A program made the position numbers and the translations under genes. A stretch of DNA of 64,000 nt from Curtobacterium sp. VKM Ac-1376 (GTDB taxonomy: Bacteria; Actinomycetota; Actinomycetes; Actinomycetales; Microbacteriaceae). Location of the stretch: contig NZ_JADKRV010000001.1 of NCBI RefSeq assembly GCF_015351025.1, forward strand, positions 62,001 through 126,000. The letters run 5' to 3'. Under the pieces are notes generated by a model, which was not told the origin of the DNA, searched no databases, and saw only the letters and a program-made list of their open reading frames with translations. Each line of letters begins with the position of its first letter. The stretch's first letter is position 1. Below, one piece after another: positions 56,791-64,000 of the stretch.

Positions 56791-56830
56791 CTCGACTCCC
56801 GCACACCCCCATCCAAGGAGATCATCCCCC

Positions 56831-58306
56831 GTGCCCAAGATCCTCGTCGTCGGCGGCGGTTACGCCGGTTTCTACACCGCATGGAAGCTCGAGAAGCACC
56901 TTCGCCAGGGCGAAGCCGAGGTCGTCATGGTGGACCCGCTGCCGTACATGACGTACCAGCCGTTCCTGCCCGAGGTCGCCGCCGGTTCGATCGAACCGCG
57001 TCACGCGGTCGTCGCGCACCGCCGCCACCTCAAGAAGACGCGTGTCGTCACCGCGAAGGTCACCAAGGTCGACCACGCCACGAAGACGGCGACGATCACC
57101 CCAGCCGAGGGTGCGGCGTGGGAGGAGTCCTACGACCAGATCGTCATGACCGCTGGCGCGGTGTCCCGCACGTTCCCGATCCCGGGCGTCGCGGACGAGG
57201 CCATCGGCCTCAAGACCATCGAGGAGGCCGCCGCGATCCGCGACCGCATCCTCACGAACTTCCACAAGGCGGCGAACCTGCCGGCCGGTCCCGAGCGCGA
57301 CCGCCTGCTGACCGTCGTCGTCGTCGGTGGTGGCTTCGCGGGCATCGAGGTGTTCGCCGAGCTCCGCTCGTTCGTCACCGACCTGCTGAAGAGCTACCCG
57401 CAGCTGTCCTTCGACGACACGCACTTCCACCTGGTCGAGGCGATGGGCCGCATCATGCCCGAGGTGTCGCTCGAGACCTCGCACTGGGTGCTCAAGAACC
57501 TGGCGCAGCGCGGCGCGACCGTGCACCTCGAGACCCAGCTGGCCTCGGCCGTCGGCGGTGTCTGCGAGCTCAAGACGAGCGACGGCGCGATCGAGACGAT
57601 CCCCTCCGACCTCATCATCTGGACCGCCGGCGTCATGGCGAACCCGATGGTCAAGGGCACCGACTTCCCGCTCGAGCAGCGCGGCCGCATCCGCGTGCAG
57701 CCCGACCTGCGGGTCGTGGACGACAACGGCGTGGTCGCCGATGCCTGGGCCTGCGGCGACGTCGCAGCCGTCCCGGACCTGACTGGCGGCGGTGTCGGCG
57801 GGTTCTGCGTGCCGAACGCTCAGCACGCGGTCCGTCAGGCGAAGCAGCTCGCGAAGAACGTCGTCGCGATCATCCGTGGCGAGGCGACGACCGACTACAA
57901 GCACGAGAACCTCGGCGCCGTCGCTGGCCTCGGTCTCGGCATCGGTGTCTTCCAGTCCGGAAAGTTCGCCATGAAGGGCTTCCTCGCCTGGGGTGCGCAC
58001 CGCGGCTACCACGGCCTGGCCATGCCGTCGTGGGAGCGCAAGTGGCGCGTCGTCGGCGACTGGGTCGGCGGCTTCTTCCTCGGCCGTGACATCGTGTCGC
58101 TCGACGACCGCGAGACCCCTCGTGCCGCCTTCGAGGCGTTCGCGTCCCGCCCGAAGCCCGCTGCCGAGGCCCCGGCCGCGCCCGCCGCTGCCCAGGCTCC
58201 GGAAGAGGGCAAGGTCGCCGGGGCCGCCGGCCCCGTGTACGGCGAGCCCGCGAAGGACGTCTCCAACGCCGCCGAGCCGGTGACGGCCCCGGCCGACGCC
58301 AAGTAG
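56831..58306 (+). CDS. ndh: Type II NADH dehydrogenase (NDH-2)
   Basis: A 491-residue FAD flavoprotein at the inner face of the membrane that passes electrons from NADH to menaquinone without pumping protons. FAD site: ILVVGGGYAGFYTAWKLEKHL. NADH site: VVVGGGFAGIEVFAEL. Later come DAWACGDVAAVPD and AQHAVRQAKQLAKN. Residues about 385-440 form the membrane-binding amphipathic part. A Pro/Ala-rich tail of about 50 residues ends the protein. The GTG at 56831 has AAGGAG ten bases upstream. Confidence 0.94.
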   Translation: MPKILVVGGGYAGFYTAWKLEKHLRQGEAEVVMVDPLPYMTYQPFLPEVAAGSIEPRHAVVAHRRHLKKTRVVTAKVTKVDHATKTATITPAEGAAWEESYDQIVMTAGAVSRTFPIPGVADEAIGLKTIEEAAAIRDRILTNFHKAANLPAGPERDRLLTVVVVGGGFAGIEVFAELRSFVTDLLKSYPQLSFDDTHFHLVEAMGRIMPEVSLETSHWVLKNLAQRGATVHLETQLASAVGGVCELKTSDGAIETIPSDLIIWTAGVMANPMVKGTDFPLEQRGRIRVQPDLRVVDDNGVVADAWACGDVAAVPDLTGGGVGGFCVPNAQHAVRQAKQLAKNVVAIIRGEATTDYKHENLGAVAGLGLGIGVFQSGKFAMKGFLAWGAHRGYHGLAMPSWERKWRVVGDWVGGFFLGRDIVSLDDRETPRAAFEAFASRPKPAAEAPAAPAAAQAPEEGKVAGAAGPVYGEPAKDVSNAAEPVTAPADAK

Positions 58307-58321
58307 CAACGCTCGTCACGC

Positions 58322-58350
58322 AGGCGGTCACCCCGACGGGGTGGCCGCCT
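58322..58350 (+). terminator. Strong hairpin terminator after ndh
   Basis: A 13-bp stem with a three-base loop: AGGCGGTCACCCC (58322-58334) and GGGGTGGCCGCCT (58338-58350), with one G-U pair. It stands 15 bases after the ndh stop. Confidence 0.8.
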
Positions 58351-58361
58351 TCGTGCATCGG

Positions 58362-58367
58362 TAGGCT
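58362..58367 (+). promoter_or_regulatory. -10 box of the tRNA gene
   Basis: TAGGCT ends ten bases before the first base of the tRNA. Confidence 0.5.
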
Positions 58368-58377
58368 GTTGCGGCCC

Positions 58378-58451
58378 GCCCCCGTGGCCCAATCGGTAGA
58401 GGCATGCGACTTAAAATCGCCGAGTTGTGGGTTCGAGTCCCACCGGGGGTA
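58378..58451 (+). tRNA. tRNA-Leu (anticodon UAA) with a short variable region
   Basis: A complete 74-base cloverleaf. The acceptor stem GCCCCCG pairs with CGGGGGT. The D arm has GG in its loop and the TGGC start seen in tRNA-Leu. The anticodon loop is CTTAAAA, with anticodon TAA at 58412-58414. The T arm is GTGGG-TTCGAGT-CCCAC and the discriminator base is A. The variable region is only five bases (GAGTT), whereas tRNA-Leu normally has a long arm. The first anticodon-stem pair is T-C. CCA is not encoded (ACCG follows). The decoded codon UUA is very rare in such genomes. Confidence 0.88.
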
Positions 58452-58508
58452 CCGAGGACCGCTGCGCGAACGGCCCGACCGCACACCGCACGGCCCCTTC
58501 TCGCCCAG

Positions 58509-58514
58509 TAGCAT
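58509..58514 (+). promoter_or_regulatory. -10 box of a probably leaderless exporter transcript
   Basis: TAGCAT ends eight bases before the GTG at 58523, without a ribosome-binding site. Confidence 0.5.
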
Positions 58515-58522
58515 CGACGATC

Positions 58523-59863
58523 GTGGTCGGACTCGGAAGCGCACTCGCCAACCTGCAGAACGCCCTCCGCCGCCCCGAGGCCCACGTCGAGGTCGTCGAC
58601 GGCGAGACCGTCCCCGTCGGCATGCTCCTCGGCACGCTCGGGGCCCTGCTCCTCGACGCCGGCAGCTCCGTCACCGACGTCCGCTCGGCCCTCGAGAAGG
58701 CCCGTGACGCCGCCGGGGTCGGACCGACGCTCGCGATCGGGGTGCTGCCCGCCCTGGTGATGGTGAGCGAGGTCTCGACCGGTGCGGCCACGATCGTCAA
58801 CGCCGAGGGCGTCGAACTGTCCTCCCGCCAGGCGGCCCGGGCCAACCGCGTCGTGCTCGGACTCGAGAGCGGGTCCATCGCCCTCGCCGAGATCCCCGCG
58901 CGCGTCCGTGCCATCCGCGCCGGCACCGTCCCGCCTCCCGCATTGCCCTGGATCCTCGGCAACGCCCTGACCTCCGCCGGACTCGCGGTCGTGTTCCGTT
59001 GCCCGTGGTGGGCGATCGTGGTCGCACTCGTCGTCGGAGCGCTGGTCGGGGTGATCGGCCTGCTGCTCCGGCGCTTCCGCGAGGCCGTGGCGATCATCCC
59101 GTTCCTGGCCGCGTTCGTGTCGACGGCCATCGTCGGCCTGGTCGCCGCCGGCACCGGCTTCGAACAGGTGCCGCTCTTCGCGGTGTGCGCACCGGTGGCG
59201 GTCTTCGTGCCGGGAGCGCTCATCACGAACGCGCTGCTCGAGCTCACCGCCGCCGACATCGTGACCGGGTCCTCGCGGTTGGTGCAGGGCCTCATCATGC
59301 TCGGCTTCATGGCCGCGGGCATCGCGTCGGGCAGCGCCCTGACGGGCCTGCACGTCGACCCGTCCTCGGCTGCGCTCGTCGGCGAGGTCGCGGGCGTCGG
59401 CACGGACCTGGCCGGGTGGGAGAGCGTGCCGTCGTACTGGGTGTCGTGGGTCGCCGTGGTCGTGCTGGCCGTGGGGCTCGGTCTGGTGTTCCGGTCCGGG
59501 TGGCGGCTGACGCTCGTCTCGGTGGCGGTCATGGTCACCGCGTACGCCCTGGTGAGCGGGACGACGCCGCTGTGGGGCAGCGTCGTCGCGACCGGTGCCA
59601 CGGCCGCACTGCTGTTCGTGGCGACGCGGTTGCTCGAGCGGCTCGTGCCCGCGATCCCGGCGACGGTGTCGTTCTTCCCGGCGTTCCTGCTGCTCGTGCC
59701 GGGGACGGTCGGGCTCGTGGCGGTCGCGACCTTCGACCCGGTGGCGCTCGCGACGCCGCTGTCGACCTTCGTCAGCCTGTGCATCGGGACGAAGATCGGC
59801 GGGCTCCTGCCCGGTCTGTTCGCCCGGAACGCGCCGCGGCGCGCGGTGGACGCCACCGGCTGA
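58523..59863 (+). CDS. Threonine/serine exporter family protein (ThrE type)
   Basis: A 446-residue membrane protein. Residues 1-120 are the soluble ThrE N-terminal domain (MLLGTLGALLLDAGSSVTDVRSALEKA; GVELSSRQAARANRVV). About ten membrane segments follow in two halves, fusing the DUF1212 and DUF3815 parts as in Corynebacterium ThrE. Export of threonine or serine is the known role of the family. The stop codon lies within a 50-bp palindrome. Confidence 0.9.
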   Translation: MVGLGSALANLQNALRRPEAHVEVVDGETVPVGMLLGTLGALLLDAGSSVTDVRSALEKARDAAGVGPTLAIGVLPALVMVSEVSTGAATIVNAEGVELSSRQAARANRVVLGLESGSIALAEIPARVRAIRAGTVPPPALPWILGNALTSAGLAVVFRCPWWAIVVALVVGALVGVIGLLLRRFREAVAIIPFLAAFVSTAIVGLVAAGTGFEQVPLFAVCAPVAVFVPGALITNALLELTAADIVTGSSRLVQGLIMLGFMAAGIASGSALTGLHVDPSSAALVGEVAGVGTDLAGWESVPSYWVSWVAVVVLAVGLGLVFRSGWRLTLVSVAVMVTAYALVSGTTPLWGSVVATGATAALLFVATRLLERLVPAIPATVSFFPAFLLLVPGTVGLVAVATFDPVALATPLSTFVSLCIGTKIGGLLPGLFARNAPRRAVDATG

Positions 59864-59910
59864 CGGCCCGGAGGCCCGTGGCGGCGCCGCCACGGGCCTC
59901 CAGGCCGTCA
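59861..59910. terminator. 50-bp near-perfect palindrome overlapping the exporter stop (family A)
   Basis: Arms 59861-59885 and 59886-59910 are complementary except at one position, with no loop. The arm includes GGAGGCCCGTGGCGGC. It lies between the exporter gene and the convergent acyl-CoA synthetase remnant. Confidence 0.78.
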
Positions 59911-59932
59911 GCCGCTCACCCGGCGGGCGCCC

Positions 59933-60452
59933 CTACGGCTCGATCAGGAGGCCAGCCGCCTGGCCGGACGCTGCAGACGCCTTCGCCAGGTAGTGCACCT
60001 TCTTGCCCGTGGCGTTGGAGGGGACCGCGTCGACGAACCGGTACCACCGCGGCCGCTTGTACCGGGCGGGCCCGGGGTGCGAGCCGGTCCACTCCTCCAG
60101 GACCGCGGCGGCCGCGACGTCGTCGGCGGCAGCCGGCCGGTCTCGCGGACGACGAACGCCGCGACGACCTGCCCCACCGCGGATCCGGGACGCCGACCAC
60201 GATGGAGTCGGCGACGCCCGGGTGCTCCTGCAGCACGGCCTCGACCTGCACCGGGTGGACGTTCTCACCGCCGGAGATGATCATGTCGTCCCTGCGTCCG
60301 ACGATCGTCACCCGCTCGTGCTCGTCCCACGTGGCGAGGTCGCCCGGGTGGAACCAGCCGGTGTTGCGGACGAACCCGTTCACGTACGTGAAGCTTCCCT
60401 CGAACACCTCGCGGAACCGCGTGGCGTCGTGGTCGGATCGGGTCTCGGTCAT
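59933..60452 (-). pseudogene. Decayed C-terminal fragment of an acyl-CoA synthetase/AMP ligase
   Basis: The first part reads NTGWFHPGDLATWDEHERVTIVGRRDDMIISGGENVHPVQVEAVLQEHPGVADSIVVGVPDPRWG, the normal end of an adenylate-forming enzyme (without gaps up to that point). The frame then shifts to GQVVAAFVVRETGRLP and shifts again to EEWTGSHPGPARYKRPRWYRFVDAVPSNATGKKV. The ATP- and acyl-binding N-terminal 350 residues are missing. Two frameshifts and the truncation make it non-functional unless base-calling errors explain the shifts. Confidence 0.8.
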
Positions 60453-60576
60453 CGTCGCTCCCTGTGGCGGTCCTGCGGTCCTGCGGTGCGCCGCGCACCG
60501 CTCGTCACTGTATCCGCGGGCCGGTGCCGTGGGCCGGCACCGAGATCCGGCTTGCGACAGTGCGGACCGGCACAGT

Positions 60577-60619
60577 GCCTCCAGTCCGTCAGGGGCGCGG
60601 GGATCGACGGACGGGAGGC
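60577..60619. repeat. Family A hairpin between the pseudogene and the Ig-domain protein gene
   Basis: GCCTCCAGTCCGTC (60577-60590) and GACGGACGGGAGGC (60606-60619) are inverted with one mismatch and a 15-base loop. The arm order is reversed relative to the other copies. Confidence 0.6.
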
Positions 60620-60629
60620 CCGGTTCGGC

Positions 60630-62981
60630 TCACGCGCGCGCGGTGCCCTGCGTGGTGCGCGCCCACACCACGGCCGCGATCGCTGCCGCCACGCAGGCCG
60701 CGGCGGCAGCGCCCAGCAGGGCCGGGGAGACGTGCGTGCCGGACGAGCCCGAGTAGACGGCGGCCGTCAGGGCCACGGCGACCACCGCGAGGGCGGCGTA
60801 GCGCCCTCGGGAGGCCGCGAGGAGCGCGCTGCCGGCGGACGGCGCGACGGGCAGCAGCGTCGCGACCACGGCACCGACCCCGCCGACACACAGGGTGATC
60901 GCGAACTCGGAGGTGAGCGCCGCCCAGAAGCCGCCCCCGCCGCTCAGGCTGTGCAGCACCCAACCGGTCGTGGCGAGCCCGAGGAGTGCCACGACCCGCC
61001 AGGTCGCACTGCGGGCGCTCACGGCGATGCCCGAGCCGAGGCGGAGCGCGCCCGTGTCCAGGTCGGGGCGACCGGACGGCACGAGCACGACGCCGACGAT
61101 GAGGGCGGGGGAGAGGTCGGCCGCACGGGTGATGCCACAGGCCGCGAGTGCTGCGAGCACGAGCCAGGGCGACATCCGGAAACCGACCGCGCGGTGGTCG
61201 GCGCCAGCGGCCCGGCGGGTCGCGAACACGACGGCGGCGGTGAGCGCGGCGGTCCCGAGCAGGACCGCGATGGCGAGGCGGACGTAGCGCGCCTCGAGCT
61301 CGACTCCCACACCGAGCAGGGTGCAGAGTGCCGCGACGGACACCGCGATCGTGACGGATGCCCAGGTCGGCAGGACGTCGTCGCCCCGGGTGCTGTCGGA
61401 CCGCGATCGGTTCCGGCCGAGCAGCCCGGCGAAGGGCACACGGAGGCGACCGCGGGCAACCGCGGCGACGAGGGCGAGCGGCGCGGCGATGAGCAGGAGG
61501 AACCCGGCGGCGACGGCGGTGGCGACCAGGACGGTGCGCCACGAGAACGCGGCCTGGATCGTCGGGACCGTGCGGTCGTAGGTGGTGGCGGCGGTCCAGT
61601 CCCCCGCGGGGCCGGACCAGTCGAGGTGACTGCCGGCCCCGCTGCCGCGCTCGGCGCCGGTGCCGGTCCCGTTCGCATCGCCGGTGCCGCCGGTGCCGGT
61701 ACCGTTCGCACCGCTCCCCGAGCCCGTGCCGCCGGCCGTGGCGCCGCCGTCGTTCCCGCCGCCGAGGGCGCCGCGGGTTCCGGCGTTCCCCGGTTCCCCG
61801 GCACCGGGTGGGTCCGCGGGCGCCGCGGACCCGGAGCTGTCGACACCGGGAGTCCCGGGAGCGGCTGCCCCGACCGTGACGCGGACGGGCGTGGACGACT
61901 TCGAGTAGTTCCGTGCTGCGTCGTGCTGCGTCGCGGTGATCCGGTGCCCGCCGGCGCGCAGCACCGACCCGGCGGTGGAGCACGACCACGAACCGTCGGC
62001 GGTGACCTCGGCACCGCAGACGGGTGCGCGGTCGACGTAGACCGTCACGCCGGCTCCGGGCTCGCCGGTCCCGCGCACGGTCGTGCCGCGTGTTCCGAGC
62101 CGCTGCCCGTCGTCGGGTGACGTGATGCGCGGGGCGGCCGGAGCGGTCCGGTCGACGGCGATCGTCGTCGGGGCGGAGGCGGCGCTGCGCAGGTCCGAGC
62201 GGTAGCCGCGCGCGGTGCTGGCGGTCTGGGATGCCGTGACCGTGACGCGTCCGTCGGCGACCGACGCGAGCCGCGCCACCCACCGGCCGTCGGGACCCAC
62301 CCGAGCGGTCTGCTGTGTCGGCGAGCCGGAGACCGCGAGCGTGACGGTCGACCCGGGGAACCCGGTGCCGGACACCGTGCCGCCGGTCGGACCGCCACCG
62401 CTCACGGTCGGCGGGACGATGACGTCCGACGCCGGCGCGCTTGCGGGCGGCAGGCTCGCGGCCACCACGTCCCGCACCGTGAAGACCTGCTGTGGGCCGG
62501 ACCGGACGGTGCCCAGGCAGGCCCACGACCCGTTCGGGCGGACCTCGGTCGTGCATCCGGACGAGCCCGTCGACGGCGGGCCGACGACCCGGACGGTGTT
62601 GCCGGGGGTGCCGGTGCCGTGGAAGCGAGCGGTGCTGGTCGTCACGTCACCCGGGTCGGCAATGGCGGGACCCACGGGCGGCCGGAGCGCCGGGGCGGGC
62701 GAGGGGGAGCCCGGCCGGCCGGTGCTCGGCGGGGCCAGTTCGCTCGGCGCCGGGGTGGCGGTGGGGGCGGTCCGGGTGCTCGCCGCGATGCCGGTGCCGG
62801 TTTCGGTGCTCGTGCGCGTGCTCGGTGCCGCGAGTGCCGGGACGCCGGCTGCGGTGAGCAACACGGCGGCGAGGACCGCCACGGCCGCGGAGACGGCGAC
62901 GGAGCGGACACGACGACGGGGGCCGTCACCCCCGACTGCCCGGTCGTCCACGTGTTCCCCGCGTGCGCTCACCGGCTCCAT
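60630..62981 (-). CDS. Large exported protein with Ig-like repeats and a polytopic membrane domain
   Basis: A 783-residue protein. A signal peptide (SVAVSAAVAVLAAVLLTAAGVPALA) is followed by a Thr/Pro-rich stretch, then about three bacterial Ig-like repeats of about 90 residues (GTGTPGNTVRVVGPP; GTGFPGSTVTLAVSG; GTGEPGAGVTVYVDR), each with GSW or GRW near the end. A Gly/Thr-rich linker (residues about 385-440) leads to a C-terminal half with about ten membrane segments. I do not recognise the whole. The ATG at 62981 is preferred although the ribosome-binding site is weak. It could be an adhesin-like or surface-sensing membrane protein. Confidence 0.78.
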   Translation of the reverse strand: MEPVSARGEHVDDRAVGGDGPRRRVRSVAVSAAVAVLAAVLLTAAGVPALAAPSTRTSTETGTGIAASTRTAPTATPAPSELAPPSTGRPGSPSPAPALRPPVGPAIADPGDVTTSTARFHGTGTPGNTVRVVGPPSTGSSGCTTEVRPNGSWACLGTVRSGPQQVFTVRDVVAASLPPASAPASDVIVPPTVSGGGPTGGTVSGTGFPGSTVTLAVSGSPTQQTARVGPDGRWVARLASVADGRVTVTASQTASTARGYRSDLRSAASAPTTIAVDRTAPAAPRITSPDDGQRLGTRGTTVRGTGEPGAGVTVYVDRAPVCGAEVTADGSWSCSTAGSVLRAGGHRITATQHDAARNYSKSSTPVRVTVGAAAPGTPGVDSSGSAAPADPPGAGEPGNAGTRGALGGGNDGGATAGGTGSGSGANGTGTGGTGDANGTGTGAERGSGAGSHLDWSGPAGDWTAATTYDRTVPTIQAAFSWRTVLVATAVAAGFLLLIAAPLALVAAVARGRLRVPFAGLLGRNRSRSDSTRGDDVLPTWASVTIAVSVAALCTLLGVGVELEARYVRLAIAVLLGTAALTAAVVFATRRAAGADHRAVGFRMSPWLVLAALAACGITRAADLSPALIVGVVLVPSGRPDLDTGALRLGSGIAVSARSATWRVVALLGLATTGWVLHSLSGGGGFWAALTSEFAITLCVGGVGAVVATLLPVAPSAGSALLAASRGRYAALAVVAVALTAAVYSGSSGTHVSPALLGAAAAACVAAAIAAVVWARTTQGTARA

Positions 62982-63189
62982 CCCACGGGATCGCCGGCGT
63001 GTGGTCAATACACCTCGCGGATGATGTGCGTACCGGGCCGCAGTCCGAACGCCCGGTGTGCGTGACTCGGGAATCGCCCGTGAACCCGGCCGCCGGAACG
63101 GAGCACGGTCAGCGCATCGATAGACTTTCCGATGGCCGTTCAGGCCATCGCAGCACCGCGGATCCCGACGCGCAAAGGAGTACGCCCGC

Positions 63190-63771
63190 ATGGACACCGG
63201 ACTCGTCACGACGCTCATCGTCGTCGGAGTGGTGGTGGTCGTCCTGGTGATCATCGGGATCTACCTCTGGGTGACGTACAACTCGCTCGTCACGCTCAAG
63301 GTCCGGGTGGACGAAGCCTGGAGCGACATCTCGGTGCAGCTGAAGCGCCGCGCCGACCTCATCCCCACCATCGTCGACACCGTCAAGGGGTACGCCACCC
63401 ACGAGAAGGCCGTGTTCGACGACGTCACGAAGGCCAGGTCGGAAACCCTGACCGCGGGCGACGCCAGCTCGGCCTCCGCCGCCGAAGGGCACATGCAGAA
63501 GGCGCTCAAGAGCGTGTTCGCGGTCGCCGAGGGCTACCCGCAGCTGCAGTCGAGCCAGAGCTTCCTGCAGCTGCAGACCGACCTCGTCGACACCGAGGAC
63601 AAGATCCAGGCGGCCCGACGCTTCTACAACGGCGGCGTACGCGAACTGAACACGAAGATCCGGGTGTTCCCCAACTCCGCGTTCGCGAAGAACCGCGGGT
63701 TCGCCGAGGCCTCGTTCTTCGAGACCGCCGAGCCCGCTGCGATCGCTGAGCCGCCGCGCGTGCAGTTCTGA
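63190..63771 (+). CDS. lemA: LemA-family protein
   Basis: A 193-residue protein. An N-terminal transmembrane segment (TTLIVVGVVVVVLVIIGIYLW) is followed by a helical bundle: YNSLVTLKVRVDEAWSDISVQLKRRADLIPTIVDTVKGYATHE is the family signature, seen without gaps, with FYNGGVRELNTKIRVFPNSAFA near the end. AAAGGAG lies upstream of the ATG, and a TAGACT -10 is at 63121-63126. The function of LemA is not settled; it is often next to a TPM-domain or M48 peptidase gene, which is not seen here. Confidence 0.94.
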   Translation: MDTGLVTTLIVVGVVVVVLVIIGIYLWVTYNSLVTLKVRVDEAWSDISVQLKRRADLIPTIVDTVKGYATHEKAVFDDVTKARSETLTAGDASSASAAEGHMQKALKSVFAVAEGYPQLQSSQSFLQLQTDLVDTEDKIQAARRFYNGGVRELNTKIRVFPNSAFAKNRGFAEASFFETAEPAAIAEPPRVQF

Positions 63772-63819
63772 TCCAGCGTCCCAGCTGACGTGCAGGGACG
63801 ACGGCTCGGCTGTTCTCCA

Positions 63820-63879
63820 TGCACCGGCCGCTGCCCGACGGCACCGCGCGCCTGCGGGTGACCGCCGACCGGTTCTGAC
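63820..63879 (+). pseudogene. Possible gene remnant after lemA
   Basis: A 19-codon tail, MHRPLPDGTARLRVTADRF, preceded in frame by RLFS and closed upstream by a stop. It reads like the C-terminus of a larger protein but nothing precedes it. Low confidence. Confidence 0.25.
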
Positions 63880-63888
63880 CACCGGCCG

Positions 63889-64000
63889 TCAGTCGGTGTC
63901 GGTCGCTCCGAGAGTCGCCGTCTGCTCCGGTCCGGCTGCGTCCGCGTCGTCAGCGGACTCGTGCGGCACCAGTGGGAGGCCGAGCGCCCCGGCGAGGGCC
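63889..64000 (-). CDS. 3' end of a minus-strand gene (product not identifiable)
   Basis: An open frame entering from the right edge and ending in TGA at 63889. The last residues read ALAGALGLPLVPHESADDADAAGPEQTATLGATDTD, an acidic and disordered tail. Codon use is normal for the window. Too little is present to name it. Confidence 0.5.
   Translation of the reverse strand, partial: ALAGALGLPLVPHESADDADAAGPEQTATLGATDTD

Overview
The window is high-GC DNA with actinobacterial gene style: GTG and TTG starts, ATGA/GTGA/TTGA stop-start overlaps, and TAnnnT -10 boxes placed directly in front of start codons. The gene set (a small Microbacteriaceae-type protein like DUF7882, FtsB next to enolase, a UMF1-family MFS protein, carbohydrate ABC systems under LacI and ROK regulators) points to a plant- or soil-associated Microbacteriaceae member, most likely Curtobacterium-like. 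The genus is inferred, not proven. There are no rRNA genes, insertion sequences, CRISPR arrays or phage genes. One tRNA gene is present.

Left part (1-21231), plant-polysaccharide catabolism. A LacI regulator, cut by the window edge, is divergent from a sugar ABC importer (binding lipoprotein and two permeases) followed by a GH3 glycosidase. After a GH18-like lipoprotein comes a regulatory island: DUF7882-like protein, GAF-ANTAR protein, two AraC-type proteins and two very small proteins. Then come a CE7 acetylxylan esterase, xylulokinase and xylose isomerase on the minus strand. Divergent from xylA is a plus-strand group: Gfo/Idh/MocA oxidoreductase, ThuA, a second oxidoreductase, a TIM-barrel isomerase/epimerase-like protein, a ROK regulator and a zinc polyol dehydrogenase.

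Middle part (21475-32220), mainly housekeeping: UMF1 transporter, glmU, prs, a PrmC-like methyltransferase, a membrane-anchored sulfite-oxidase-family molybdoenzyme, divergent gnd and gntK, a solitary Doc/Fic-like protein with an altered active site, and a SAM methyltransferase.

Glucuronate locus (32366-44173). uxaC and a LacI regulator are transcribed left. An eight-gene operon is transcribed right: binding lipoprotein, two permeases, TIM-barrel protein, Gfo/Idh/MocA oxidoreductase, second TIM-barrel protein, UxuB-type reductase and ManD-type mannonate dehydratase. Two concentric palindromes in the divergent promoter look like the operator. UxaC, UxuB and ManD together convert D-glucuronate to 2-keto-3-deoxygluconate; the kinase and aldolase that would finish the route are not here. 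With GH3, CE7 and XylAB nearby, the window reads as a glucuronoxylan/xylose utilisation region.

Right part (44226-64000), core functions: rplY, pth, mfd, nhaA, mazG, hisS, eno, ftsB-like, a DUF501 gene, ndh, a tRNA-Leu(UAA) with an unusually short variable region, and a ThrE-family exporter. These are followed by a decayed acyl-CoA synthetase, a large Ig-domain/polytopic membrane protein and lemA. Three families of intergenic palindromic repeats are scattered through the window, mostly at gene ends.
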